The position numbers were made by a program, and so were the translations under genes. The notes beneath the pieces were generated by a model. It was not told the origin of the DNA and ran no database searches. It was given only the letters and a program-made list of their open reading frames with translations. Below are positions 27,575 through 36,364 of a stretch of DNA of 64,000 bases, one piece after another. This DNA comes from Nitrospirota bacterium (GTDB lineage: Bacteria; Nitrospirota; Nitrospiria; SBBL01; JAADHI01), in assembly GCA_029261195.1 (NCBI GenBank), contig JAJDBU010000025.1:1-64000 (forward strand), given 5' to 3'. Every line of letters starts with the position of its first letter. Position 1 is the first letter of the stretch.

Positions 27575-28899
27575 CCCGCCGACTCCAGATCCATTTCACC
27601 GGGACGACCGACACTTGTGTACTTAAAGCCGTACTCCTCCATTCTCTTCGGCTCATAGACGTTCCTCAAGTCAATGAAAATGGGTTCTTTCATGCTTTTC
27701 TTCACTCGATCAAGGTCTAAACTCCGGTAAGGGTTCCACTCGGTCATCAGGATCAAAGCATCTGCGCCATCGATCGCAGCATATGGATCATCGACAAAGG
27801 TCAGGCCTTCCATGACCTTCTTAGCTTCTTCAATCGCGGCAGGGTCGCAGGCTACGATCTCCGCCCCCGATTTTTGAAGCGCCTCGGCAATAACAATGGA
27901 GGGGGCATCCCGCATATCGTCGGTATTCGGTTTAAATGCAAGCCCCAGTAGGGCGATACGCTTACCCTGGAGATCTCCAATGGCCTCTTGGATTTTCGTC
28001 ACCATGCGTTCCTTCTGGTTTTTGTTAACCTTCATGACCGACTCAATAATGTCAAACTGGTAGCCGCTATTCCTTGAAATCTGGGCCAGAGCGGAAACAT
28101 CCTTCGGAAAACAAGAGCCGCCATATCCCGGACCTGCGTGTAAAAACTTGGAACCGATCCGACGGTCAAGCCCCATGCCTTTGGCGACCTGTTGGACATC
28201 GGCGCCGACCTTTTCACAGACATTGGCCACCTCATTGATAAAGGAAATCTTGGTAGCCAAAAAAGCGTTTGAGGCATACTTCACCATCTCGGCTGTTGGG
28301 ATATCTGTAATCAGCATCGGGGTTTCGATCAAATAGAGTGGCCGATAGAGGTCCCGCATAATCGCGGCCGCCTGCTGGCTTCTCGCCCCGATGACAACAC
28401 GGTTCGGATGAAGGAAGTCTTCAATTGCGGAACCTTCCCGTAGAAATTCCGGGTTTGAAACAATATCGAAATCAAAATGTTCTTTCAGACGGCTACCGAT
28501 GATCTTTCGAAGCCTTGCACCCGTCCCGACCGGCACAGTGCTTTTTGTCACAATCACCTTGTATCCGTTCATCTTTTCGGCAATCGTTTCCGCTACCGCT
28601 TCAACATGGGAAAGATCGGCAAAGCCATCTCCTCTCGGCGGTGTTCCGACCGCAATAAAGATAACCAAAGCTTCCTGAATGGCCTGGCCTAAATCGCTTG
28701 TAAAAGAAAGCCGACCGGCCTTTGTATTCTTTTTGACCAGTTCTTCAAGACCCGGTTCATAGATCGGAATGCCTCCCTTCTGTAATTTGTCGATTTTGTC
28801 TTCATCTTTATCGACACAGGTCACCGTCACACCCAACTCAGCAAAACAGGCCCCTGTCACTAAACCGACATAACCACTTCCAATAACAGCAATATTCAT
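27571..28899 (-). CDS. ugd: UDP-glucose 6-dehydrogenase
   Basis: The product oxidises UDP-glucose to UDP-glucuronate in two NAD-dependent steps, supplying uronic acid for the polymer. Visible motifs are the NAD loop IGSGYVGLVTG at the N-terminus, GTPPRGDG, the central dimerisation region with FINEVANVCEKVGAD, the catalytic cysteine in GYGGSCFPKDV, and GLAFKPNTDDMRDAPS. The start at 28899 (442 residues) is preferred over the ATG 12 bases upstream because GGAGGA lies between them at the right distance. It heads the minus-strand polysaccharide region and overlaps the TPR lipoprotein gene by four bases. Confidence 0.96.
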   Translation of the reverse strand: MNIAVIGSGYVGLVTGACFAELGVTVTCVDKDEDKIDKLQKGGIPIYEPGLEELVKKNTKAGRLSFTSDLGQAIQEALVIFIAVGTPPRGDGFADLSHVEAVAETIAEKMNGYKVIVTKSTVPVGTGARLRKIIGSRLKEHFDFDIVSNPEFLREGSAIEDFLHPNRVVIGARSQQAAAIMRDLYRPLYLIETPMLITDIPTAEMVKYASNAFLATKISFINEVANVCEKVGADVQQVAKGMGLDRRIGSKFLHAGPGYGGSCFPKDVSALAQISRNSGYQFDIIESVMKVNKNQKERMVTKIQEAIGDLQGKRIALLGLAFKPNTDDMRDAPSIVIAEALQKSGAEIVACDPAAIEEAKKVMEGLTFVDDPYAAIDGADALILMTEWNPYRSLDLDRVKKSMKEPIFIDLRNVYEPKRMEEYGFKYTSVGRPGEMDLESAG

Positions 28900-28928
28900 G
28901 AGTTCCTCCAAATTTTTGACAATCCGAA

Positions 28929-28957
28929 ATTATATATATCTTATATGGCTTTATCAA
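28929..28957 (-). promoter_or_regulatory. Near-consensus sigma-70 promoter for ugd
   Basis: On the minus strand TTGATA (28957-28952) and TATAAT (28934-28929) are separated by exactly 17 bases, eleven of twelve consensus bases. Transcription would begin about 20 bases before the ugd start. It is the strongest sigma-70 match noticed in the window. Confidence 0.75.
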
Positions 28958-29069
28958 GCTGATGAGAGTCTTGAATGGAGTCAAAATGGGCTTGATTTTT
29001 TCTGATTCTGGAAAGGGGAGGGAATAGGACAAACACACCATTAGCCCCCTACATCACTCTTAAAACGTA

Positions 29070-29098
29070 TTGCCTTTCACTCTTTTTCCCGATATATT
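29070..29098 (+). promoter_or_regulatory. Candidate sigma-70 promoter for gph
   Basis: TTGCCT (29070-29075) and TATATT (29093-29098) have a 17-base spacer and lie 25 bases before the gph ATG. It would drive gph and the two M16 genes, divergent from the ugd promoter. Confidence 0.5.
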
Positions 29099-29122
29099 CC
29101 ATCGCTATCATGTGGGGCAAAT

Positions 29123-29764
29123 ATGAGCAAAATTAAACTTCTTATTTTCGATCTTGACGGAACTTTGATCGATTCAAAAAAAGATATCGCCCATTCGGTG
29201 AACCTGACCTTTCGTGATGTCGGACTCCCGGAAAAACCGCATGAGGTGATTTATGGTTATGTCGGGAACGGCGTCAGACAATTGATCACGGATGCAGTTG
29301 CTTCCGACGACCCGACGCTGATTGACCAGGCCCTTCAAATCTTTGAGCGACATTATCTCAAGCACCTACTTGATGAGACCCGTCTTTTTCCGGGGATGGA
29401 AGAGGTACTCCACCACTACAGCGGCAGGAAGATGGCCCTTGTCACAAACAAGCCGGTCAACTACACAGACAAAATCATCAAAGGGCTCAAACTCGATCAA
29501 CACTTCGATTTCATCATTGCGGCACAGCCGACGATCCGACTTAAACCTGAACCCGACATGCTCATAAAAACACTTGCTGCCTTGAACATCGCCCCCGCTG
29601 AGGCCGTCATGATCGGTGACTCCCTAAATGATATTAACGCCGCCCGTTCTGCAAAGGTGCGATCCTGTGGGGTGGCCTACGGTTTTGGACAAAGGGAGAC
29701 CTTACAATCTGCATATCCCGACTATTTCGCAGAGTCCTGTGATGAACTGCTCAATCTTTTTTAG
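29123..29764 (+). CDS. gph: Phosphoglycolate phosphatase-like HAD hydrolase
   Basis: The 213-residue protein has the HAD motifs in order: IFDLDGTLIDS (nucleophile Asp), ALVTNKPVNYT (motif II), K-P in LKPEPDM (motif III) and MIGDSLNDINAA (motif IV). A helical cap domain (about 20-85) matches the Gph/PGP group. It likely dephosphorylates 2-phosphoglycolate formed during DNA repair or oxygenation, but related phosphatases for other small phosphates share these motifs. It is soluble and 24 bases upstream of the M16 genes. Confidence 0.85.
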   Translation: MSKIKLLIFDLDGTLIDSKKDIAHSVNLTFRDVGLPEKPHEVIYGYVGNGVRQLITDAVASDDPTLIDQALQIFERHYLKHLLDETRLFPGMEEVLHHYSGRKMALVTNKPVNYTDKIIKGLKLDQHFDFIIAAQPTIRLKPEPDMLIKTLAALNIAPAEAVMIGDSLNDINAARSAKVRSCGVAYGFGQRETLQSAYPDYFAESCDELLNLF

Positions 29765-29788
29765 TTTTTTTTTGTATAAGGAGTCTTC

Positions 29789-31318
29789 ATGAAAAAATTG
29801 CTCGTAAGCCTTGTGTCCCTGTTCTTGATTCCGATCAGTGCCGGCGCTCAAACACTTGCCGACCGTGTCATCGAACATACACTTTCCAACGGATTAAAGG
29901 TGCTGATGGTCGAACGACACCAGGTCCCGACGATCTCCTTTCGCATCGCTTACAAGGTGGGCGGCGCCAATGAAGTCAACGGCATTACTGGTATCGCCCA
30001 TCTTTATGAGCATATGGCCTTCAAAGGCACCACAACGATTGGTACGACAAATTACGCCGAAGAAAAAAAACTGCTGGACCAAATCGAGGTCGTGAATGAG
30101 TTGTTGATACAGGAAAAGCGAAAGGGAATGGCCGCCGATCAAGCACGTCTGTCTGAATTAGCCACTCAATTTGAGGCCTTACAAAAAGAGGCCAGACAGT
30201 ACGTCATTCCAAATGAGCTGGCCGAGATCTACGACCGGAACGGATCAGTCGGCTTCAACGCCTCAACGGGTAAGGATGTCACTAACTACATCGTCAGTTT
30301 TCCGGCAAACCGCCTCCCCCTGTGGATCGCAGTGGAATCGGAACGGATGGCAAGGCCGGTGATGCGTGAATTTTATAAAGAGCGAAATGTTGTGCTTGAA
30401 GAACGCCGACGTAGCGTCGAAACCAGTCCCGGCGGCAAACTCTATGAGGCTTTTTTAGCAACCGCCTTTGCCGCCCATCCCTACGGAAATCCAACCCTCG
30501 GATGGCCTTCGGATGTCGACAACCTTTCTGCAACCGAAACCAGCCGATTTTTCAAGACCTATTACGGACCGAGTAATACCATCATTGCCCTGGTCGGTGA
30601 TTTTAAAGCAGATAAAGTGATCCCCATGTTAGAGGCCGCCTTCGGAAGCATTCCGACGGCCCCTCCGCCCCCGCGTGTCGTCACGGTTGAACCCCCTCAG
30701 AGAGGCGAACGACGGGTTGAAGTGGAAGAAGAAGCCAATCCTCAACTCCTGCTCGGATATCACAAACCCAACCTGCACCACGCGGATGACGCCGTCTTTG
30801 ATGTGATCAACGCCTTGCTTTCAATGGGACGGACTTCCAGGCTTTATAAAAGTTTAGTCGTCGAACAAAAAATTGCCGTCTCCGCTTCTGCAGGCAGCAG
30901 CACCCCCGGTGCGCGATATACAAACCTGTTCACACTCTCGGCAACCCCCCGCGCGCCCCATACCACTGAGGAGCTTGAAACGGCGCTTTACGCTGAACTG
31001 GAAAAGCTCAAAGAAGGAGGCCCCACTCAGAAAGAACTCGACAAGGTGGTCACGAATATCGATGCCTCGAAGATCCGGGCGCTTCGTTCCAACGGCGGAC
31101 TGGCAGGTCAGCTTGCCTATTTTGAGGCCGTTGCAGACGACTGGAAATATATCATGCGGAATCGGGACGCCATCGCCAGGGTCACGGCAGAGGATGTCAA
31201 ACGAGTGGCCAAGGCCTATTTTGTCAAGAAGAACCGAACGGTTGCGACCTTGGTCAAACAGCAAGCGGCGCATCCCGACACGAAAAATATGACAGATGCA
31301 AAGGAGGACGGACGATGA
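29789..31318 (+). CDS. M16 family zinc metallopeptidase (catalytic subunit)
   Basis: This 509-residue secreted protein has a signal peptide (LLVSLVSLFLIPISAGAQT) and the inverted zinc motif HLYEH (HxxEH) around residue 74, with the distal glutamate in NVVLEERRRS. A helical insertion rich in charged residues (about 88-135) lies between them. It should act as an endopeptidase in the periplasm. The partner gene directly after it encodes the non-catalytic half; such pairs form heterodimers like mitochondrial processing peptidase. AAGGAG precedes the ATG. Confidence 0.92.
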   Translation: MKKLLVSLVSLFLIPISAGAQTLADRVIEHTLSNGLKVLMVERHQVPTISFRIAYKVGGANEVNGITGIAHLYEHMAFKGTTTIGTTNYAEEKKLLDQIEVVNELLIQEKRKGMAADQARLSELATQFEALQKEARQYVIPNELAEIYDRNGSVGFNASTGKDVTNYIVSFPANRLPLWIAVESERMARPVMREFYKERNVVLEERRRSVETSPGGKLYEAFLATAFAAHPYGNPTLGWPSDVDNLSATETSRFFKTYYGPSNTIIALVGDFKADKVIPMLEAAFGSIPTAPPPPRVVTVEPPQRGERRVEVEEEANPQLLLGYHKPNLHHADDAVFDVINALLSMGRTSRLYKSLVVEQKIAVSASAGSSTPGARYTNLFTLSATPRAPHTTEELETALYAELEKLKEGGPTQKELDKVVTNIDASKIRALRSNGGLAGQLAYFEAVADDWKYIMRNRDAIARVTAEDVKRVAKAYFVKKNRTVATLVKQQAAHPDTKNMTDAKEDGR

Positions 31319-32760
31319 ATCGCCCTGGAATTGGAACAATCCTAATTGGTTTTATCCTGCTCTTTTTCCCCGTTCTGACAATCACAGAACAGGCCAGCGC
31401 CGGAGAGACAAAGAGCGATCCGAGGACCATGACCTTCGATCCCATTGTCTTCCAGCCGCCCAAGGCCGAGCCGGTCGTCCTATCAAACGGTATGGTCCTT
31501 TATCTTCTGGAAGACCATGAACTTCCTCTGATTTCTCTTCAGGCCATGATTCGCACAGGGGACATTTATGAACCCGCTGACAAGATCGGCCTGGCGGGCA
31601 TGACCGGTAGCGTCATGCGCTCGGGCGGCACTCAGAACCGTAAGAGTGATGAAATCGACGAAAGCCTTGACCGGATTGCCGCCCATCTCTCCGTCGGCAT
31701 CGGTACATTATCTGGCAGTGCTTCGCTTGATACCTTGAAAAAAGATTTCGATTTCGGGCTTGAACTTTTGGCTGACATATTGATGCACCCGGCCTTTGAA
31801 GAAGAAAAACTGACCATCGCAAAAAACAGTGCCTTGGAAGGCATCCGACGCCGGAATGACCGTGCCTCATCCATTGCAACGAGAGCCTTCTGGAAACAGC
31901 TCTACGGCAAGGACAATCCCTATGGTCGTGACGCATCACTGGAAACAATCAACTCTATCAGTCGGGACGACCTCATCTCTTTTCACAAACACTACTTTGC
32001 GCCAAACAACATGATTCTGGGTGTGACGGGTGATTTCAAAAAAGAGGAGATGATCGAAAAGATCGAAAAGGCCTTCGCCGGATGGCCGATGAAAGACGTC
32101 CTCACATATCCAGAGGTGGCCCCGGTTGTTGAAAGAAACTTAGGGGCGATTTACAAAATTATCAAAGCCATCCCGCAAACACAGGTACGTATCGGGCATT
32201 TGGGCATCCGGCAGAAGAATCCCGATTTTTATGCCCTCTCGATTATGAACGATATCTTAGGAGGTGGAGGATTAACAAACCGCCTCTTCCAGGATGTCCG
32301 GACGCGGCAGGGCTTGGCCTATTCGGTCGGCAGTGTCTTTCGTCCCGGAAAGTTAGAAAGGGGATTTTTCTTAGCCTATGGGGCAACCCGGGCCGATGCC
32401 ACTCATCAGGCCATCTCGACGATGATCTCACACATCAGCAAAATCAGGGAAGAAGCGGTTTCGGATCTTGAATTGAAACGGGCAAAGGATGCCTTTCTCA
32501 ACTCCTTCATCTTTTCCTTTTCAAGCCCCGCACAGATCGTCGACAGACAAATGTCTCTGGCCTACTTTGACCTCCCTCCCGATTATCTGGAGCAATACCG
32601 GGCCAATGTCGAAAAGGTCACAAAAGCGGACATCTTACGCGTCGCCAAAAAATACTTGCATCCCGACCGACTCATTATCATCGCCGTAGGAGACGAAGCG
32701 CACTTCGATAAACCTCTGTCGGTTTTGGGAGAGGTAAAGGAATTGAGCATAGAGCCCTAG
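31315..32760 (+). CDS. M16 family peptidase, zinc motif absent (regulatory subunit)
   Basis: The 481-residue protein has an N-terminal hydrophobic export signal (IGTILIGFILLFFPVLTI) and two M16 folds, but where HxxEH should be it reads GMTGSVMRSGG. It therefore lacks the zinc ligands and is probably the structural partner of the upstream enzyme. The C-terminal half keeps family features such as GLAYSVGSVFRPGK. It overlaps the upstream gene by four bases (ATGA), indicating equimolar synthesis. Confidence 0.9.
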   Translation: MNRPGIGTILIGFILLFFPVLTITEQASAGETKSDPRTMTFDPIVFQPPKAEPVVLSNGMVLYLLEDHELPLISLQAMIRTGDIYEPADKIGLAGMTGSVMRSGGTQNRKSDEIDESLDRIAAHLSVGIGTLSGSASLDTLKKDFDFGLELLADILMHPAFEEEKLTIAKNSALEGIRRRNDRASSIATRAFWKQLYGKDNPYGRDASLETINSISRDDLISFHKHYFAPNNMILGVTGDFKKEEMIEKIEKAFAGWPMKDVLTYPEVAPVVERNLGAIYKIIKAIPQTQVRIGHLGIRQKNPDFYALSIMNDILGGGGLTNRLFQDVRTRQGLAYSVGSVFRPGKLERGFFLAYGATRADATHQAISTMISHISKIREEAVSDLELKRAKDAFLNSFIFSFSSPAQIVDRQMSLAYFDLPPDYLEQYRANVEKVTKADILRVAKKYLHPDRLIIIAVGDEAHFDKPLSVLGEVKELSIEP

Positions 32761-32811
32761 GGGGAGAAATCATAATGCTTTCAGTACGGGCCCCATTGTC
32801 CCAATCACAGA

Positions 32812-33753
32812 CTATTTTACCAATCGAAAGTCATCTATTCGGATGACTTTCGATGCTTTCATTTCCATCACAAACAGTTGAAATTCCACAATGTCACTTA
32901 GATCCATCTCTCTAGTCGCTGGCGCTTGAATCACCTCAGCAAGATCAAGACTGATGTGATTCAAGCCAGGTGACAGCAGAAATATTGTATTAAATCGATC
33001 ATTGTAGCGTTTTTTAGACCTTGAGTGCTGACGATCATGAATCCGGAAGAGTATTTTAAACGTTTCTGAAGTCGTGTTATCGATGCTAAATCTTAGTTCA
33101 CGATAACCCTGCCAGTTATTCGGGAAAAATTTCAAAGAAAGCCCTGAATACTTTGAAGTCCCCAACGTGACTTTTAAGGAAGATTCTCCGCTGACCGGGG
33201 AGTCCTTGTCGATTTCAAACCTGGCGCTCCCAGTCCATCTGGAAACTTCAATTGAACTTTCAAAATCAGCAAGTACTGGAAACGCTCGTGCAGCAATGAC
33301 TTCGTCAGTCAGTGACACGGCAAGGGGGAAAAGTTCAATCAATACAAGTAAAATTATGATGTACTGTACTATCCTTAAATTTAATTTTGTGGGCGCTTTT
33401 TTTGTCGGATTGAAAAAGAAAAGACCCATGAGGGATCCAATGAGATTTCTCCAAAGATCACCGAAATCCGGCATTCGATTAAACCCGTATTGGACAAGCT
33501 CAATAACAATTCCGAGTACCAGGGTGAAAATAATAATCCGGCGCAATTGAGCCAATAAAGACTTCTTCGAAAATTGATTATTTCTGGAGATAAACAGGTG
33601 AGTCAAAATCGCAAAAAATAATATATGCCCCATGTTCCAGGCATGGTTAAAAGAACGACCGGAGTCGTAACCTGGGCCTCCAACAAAAAAGAAAACAAAT
33701 AAAACCGAAGCAAACGGAAATAAGACCCATTTTATTTTGTTATGCCCTGCCAT
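32812..33753 (-). CDS. VanZ-like membrane protein with C-terminal beta-sandwich domain
   Basis: The N-terminal half of this 313-residue protein has about four transmembrane segments with the VanZ-like features NHAWNMGHILFFAILTH and the acidic IELVQ and FGDLWRNLIGSLMG motifs. From about residue 155 it continues as a soluble domain with beta strands (FESSIEVSRWTGSARFEID, then SLKFFPNNWQGYRELRFSID) that resembles carbohydrate-binding jelly-roll modules. VanZ relatives affect glycopeptide resistance or cell-envelope lipids, but the family role is poorly known. The fused domain would sit outside the cytoplasm and might bind glycan. It stands alone between two plus-strand operons. Confidence 0.75.
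   Translation of the reverse strand: MAGHNKIKWVLFPFASVLFVFFFVGGPGYDSGRSFNHAWNMGHILFFAILTHLFISRNNQFSKKSLLAQLRRIIIFTLVLGIVIELVQYGFNRMPDFGDLWRNLIGSLMGLFFFNPTKKAPTKLNLRIVQYIIILLVLIELFPLAVSLTDEVIAARAFPVLADFESSIEVSRWTGSARFEIDKDSPVSGESSLKVTLGTSKYSGLSLKFFPNNWQGYRELRFSIDNTTSETFKILFRIHDRQHSRSKKRYNDRFNTIFLLSPGLNHISLDLAEVIQAPATREMDLSDIVEFQLFVMEMKASKVIRIDDFRLVK
32824..32853. terminator. 12-bp perfect hairpin inside the 3' end of the VanZ-like gene
   Basis: TCGAAAGTCATC (32824-32835) and its exact complement (32842-32853) flank a 6-base loop. It lies 64 bases past the stop codon of the plus-strand M16 operon and within the last codons of the convergent VanZ-like gene. It is a candidate shared terminator; the downstream plus-strand sequence is T-rich but has no long T-run. 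Confidence 0.45.
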
Positions 33754-33825
33754 GGAGCATATATAACATCAAGGCAGTTCATTTGCGGAATGAATCAGGG
33801 TTTCCTTAAAATAAAGAGGAATCTA

Positions 33826-33854
33826 TTTACAAAACACCTCACAAGAAGTATCTT
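33826..33854 (+). promoter_or_regulatory. Candidate sigma-70 promoter for the MlaA operon
   Basis: TTTACA (33826-33831) and TATCTT (33849-33854) are 17 bases apart, about 70 bases before the first gene of the plus-strand operon. A 6-bp inverted repeat (ACAAGA/TCTTGT, 33841-33856) overlaps the -10. Moderate match only. Confidence 0.3.
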
Positions 33855-33925
33855 GTCTGCTCCGTTAATGTATGAGTCGCGTTCGCTAAAAAAGAATAAT
33901 CATACAAGGCACTTAAGACAAGTAC

Positions 33926-34876
33926 ATGATGTTACACCGACTAAAACTGAAGGTGATTTACGGTGATCCGCTCCAACAGGACAAAGCCGCTAAACGACTC
34001 AAATTACGGGTGATCCTGATCGCCGGATTTGCTGTTTTTGTGCCTTTTCTTGCTGTCACTTATCTCTTGTGGGCTGAAAACCGGGTGATGAAGCTGCTCT
34101 TTATCGGCTTCCTCTCGGCGCTTGCCTGTGTCCCTGTCGTGCTCTATGCCTATTCACAAGGTTTCGGAAAGCCGCTCAAAGCACTGTGGAAAGAACGGCC
34201 TGAAGAATTGAAGTGGCTTTCCCTGAAGATCGGTTTTCTGTATGGATTTGCGCTCTATTGGATGATTTTAGGGATTGTCGAATTCCTCTTTGGGTACCAG
34301 TCCTTCCGCGCCGCCCTCATCAGTTTTGTCGCTTCCGCCGCTGCACGAGACGGTTTTGAGATCGGCTACCTCCGGGGTTTGAAAAATGCGAAACCTTCTC
34401 TTATAAAGATCTTTCCCGACAACCGGAGATTAAGTGAAATGTTTCCGGTCTCGGGGCAGAAGCTAATGCTTCTCCTTTCCTCAGCCCTGATTGGGGGCGT
34501 AGTGATTGGCTCATTTTTAGGACCGCTCCTGGTCAAACCACAACATCAAGTACTTGTAGCCGGTTTAATCATCGGAGGTCTCACAACCTTCTCATACGCC
34601 TGGACGATGAAAACAGCCCCAACGATTCGAGCCCTGATAAAGTATTTTATCTGGCCGGGTTTTACGATGTCCGTGACCTATTTTTTGATCCTGGCCTACC
34701 TGCTTCGGATCATCTTTCAGCTTAAGCTAAGCCCTGCTGTCGATTTCGCTATCTTGTTATCTGCAAGCGCTGCATGGCTCACCCTTGAATCCGTCTTTAT
34801 GGCTTATCTTCAACAGGGGAAAACCCCTCTCATCGCCCCTCTGACAATAAATAAGGAATTGAACGCGACCTCTTAG
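33926..34876 (+). CDS. Unknown multi-pass membrane protein at the head of the MlaA-MlaC-RND operon
   Basis: I do not recognise the family. The 316-residue product has about seven to eight hydrophobic segments (near residues 30-50, 55-75, 100-125, 180-200, 210-228, 240-265, 275-295), with a basic N-terminus (MMLHRLKLKVIYG) suggesting that it faces the cytoplasm. Charged patches such as FEIGYLRGLKNAKP lie between segments. There are no obvious catalytic motifs. It is 28 bases upstream of mlaA and apparently cotranscribed, so it is a candidate inner-membrane partner of the lipid-transport proteins; that role is inference. The second ATG (33929) is an equally good start. Confidence 0.7.
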   Translation: MMLHRLKLKVIYGDPLQQDKAAKRLKLRVILIAGFAVFVPFLAVTYLLWAENRVMKLLFIGFLSALACVPVVLYAYSQGFGKPLKALWKERPEELKWLSLKIGFLYGFALYWMILGIVEFLFGYQSFRAALISFVASAAARDGFEIGYLRGLKNAKPSLIKIFPDNRRLSEMFPVSGQKLMLLLSSALIGGVVIGSFLGPLLVKPQHQVLVAGLIIGGLTTFSYAWTMKTAPTIRALIKYFIWPGFTMSVTYFLILAYLLRIIFQLKLSPAVDFAILLSASAAWLTLESVFMAYLQQGKTPLIAPLTINKELNATS

Positions 34877-34904
34877 CACACCTGAATAGGGCCTTAATTT
34901 TATC

Positions 34905-35750
34905 TTGATCAGCCGATCCCCTCTCATCTTACTTAGCCTCTTCTCACTCTTCATGATTTCGTGCGCGGGAGTCGATCAGTCCCGCGTCACAGAAGGGACA
35001 GAAGGTAACCTTGAGGCAGAATCGCTCCCTCCTGCCGATCAAGACCCCGTTTCAGATCAAGATCACTTTTCAAATCAAAATCCCGTTTCCAATAAAGAAG
35101 ACGAGTTCGGAGAATTAGAAGACGAGTTTGCAGCGGTCGAAGCCGAACCGGTTTTTGACCCCCTTTCAGGCTATAACAGGGGCATGACACAATTTAATGA
35201 CGGTTTTTTTGACTGGGTTGTTTACCCGGTGTCAGAGGGATATAAATTGATACTTCCGAAGGGAGGTCGAATTGCCATCAACCGTTTTTTTAAAAATCTC
35301 TTTTTCCCCATTCGTTTTGCAAACAATGTCTTACAGCTCAAATACGACAAGGCCGCCATCGAAACAGGCCGTTTTATTGTCAACAGCACGGTCGGCCTGC
35401 TCGGTTTTTTTGATCCGGCGGAATCATGGCTTCAACTGAAACCGCATCCGGAAGATTTCGGACAGACCCTCGGATTTTACGGGGTCGGCAGCGGTTTTCA
35501 CATCGTCCTCCCCTTCCTCGGGCCGTCCAACTTAAGAGATTTAGTCGGTAAAGTACCCGACATCTATGCCACCCCGCTGACCTATCTGGATCCTGTAGAA
35601 GCCGCTTATGCAGCAGAAACGCATCGCAGGCTCAACGACGCATCAATTCGCCTGGGTGAATATCAGAGCCTGCGAAAAGACGCACTTGATCTCTATACCT
35701 TTTTACGCGATGCTTATGAACGCAATCGTAAAGCAGAAATAGAGGAGTAA
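34905..35750 (+). CDS. mlaA: MlaA (VacJ) outer-membrane lipoprotein
   Basis: The 281-residue protein starts with TTG and has a lipoprotein signal ending in MISC (Cys20). Residues about 85-275 form the MlaA domain, with DPLSGYNRGMTQFNDGFFDW, RFFKNLFFPIRFANNVLQ and PHPEDFGQTLGFYGVGSGF as characteristic stretches. MlaA forms a ring in the outer membrane that removes misplaced phospholipids from the outer leaflet. Between the lipid anchor and the domain is a long acidic linker (about 21-85) with imperfect repeats of DQDPVS/DQDHFS/NQNPVS and a DEFGELEDEF motif at 66-75. Its partner mlaC follows after three bases. Confidence 0.93.
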   Translation: MISRSPLILLSLFSLFMISCAGVDQSRVTEGTEGNLEAESLPPADQDPVSDQDHFSNQNPVSNKEDEFGELEDEFAAVEAEPVFDPLSGYNRGMTQFNDGFFDWVVYPVSEGYKLILPKGGRIAINRFFKNLFFPIRFANNVLQLKYDKAAIETGRFIVNSTVGLLGFFDPAESWLQLKPHPEDFGQTLGFYGVGSGFHIVLPFLGPSNLRDLVGKVPDIYATPLTYLDPVEAAYAAETHRRLNDASIRLGEYQSLRKDALDLYTFLRDAYERNRKAEIEE

Positions 35751-35753
35751 CCG

Positions 35754-36338
35754 ATGAAAACCTGGATATTGATTTTCTTAAGCCTCAGCTTGTTCTCAAG
35801 CACGGTCTTCGCAGACGAGCTCTCTGAGGTCGATCACTTTATGAAGGAAAAACTCAGCACCGTCATGAAGGTACTCGAAAACAAATCCCTTTCAAAAGAA
35901 CAGCGGGATGCAGCCGTGCTGGTACAAATTAATGCGGCTTTTGATTTTAACAAAATGGCAAAGCTGACCCTCGGCAGAAAATATTGGCCCGGGCTTTCTA
36001 CAACGGAACAAACACGCTTTACAAGCCTCTTCATCCAACGCATGCAAGCCTCCTATCTGGAAAAACTCGACCTCTACACCGATGAACAGATCGCCTACAA
36101 TCCCCCAATCCGTGTCAATAAAAATGTCCATATGCTGACCGAACTGGTCTCTGGGGACAATCACATTTCAATGCGCTACAAACTTTACAAATCAAAAGAA
36201 TCGGGCTGGCGCGTTTATGATATCGAACTCGAAGGCGTTAGCATCATCACCACCTATCGTTCTCAGTTTTATGAAGTGCTGGACAAGGGAACGATAAACG
36301 ACCTACTCAACAAGCTGGAACAAGCGGACGGGATGTAG
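35754..36338 (+). CDS. mlaC: MlaC/Ttg2D-type periplasmic phospholipid carrier
   Basis: The 194-residue protein has a signal peptide (ILIFLSLSLFSSTVFA) and the MlaC fold: AFDFNKMAKLTLGRKYW, LSTTEQTRFTSLFIQRMQ and GWRVYDIELEGVSIITTYRS near the C-terminus. MlaC carries phospholipid between outer-membrane MlaA and an inner-membrane complex. Here the usual MlaFEDB transporter genes are absent and an RND protein follows 26 bases downstream. The same family also includes HpnM, which is encoded beside the RND protein HpnN in hopanoid loci, so a hopanoid-related role is an alternative. Confidence 0.9.
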   Translation: MKTWILIFLSLSLFSSTVFADELSEVDHFMKEKLSTVMKVLENKSLSKEQRDAAVLVQINAAFDFNKMAKLTLGRKYWPGLSTTEQTRFTSLFIQRMQASYLEKLDLYTDEQIAYNPPIRVNKNVHMLTELVSGDNHISMRYKLYKSKESGWRVYDIELEGVSIITTYRSQFYEVLDKGTINDLLNKLEQADGM

Positions 36339-36364
36339 CCAGCCCATCCTTACCTGCATGCCGA

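Noticed and set aside
30854-31339. 161-codon open frame opposite the first M16 gene
   Set aside because: Shadow of a gene with clear signal peptide and zinc motif.
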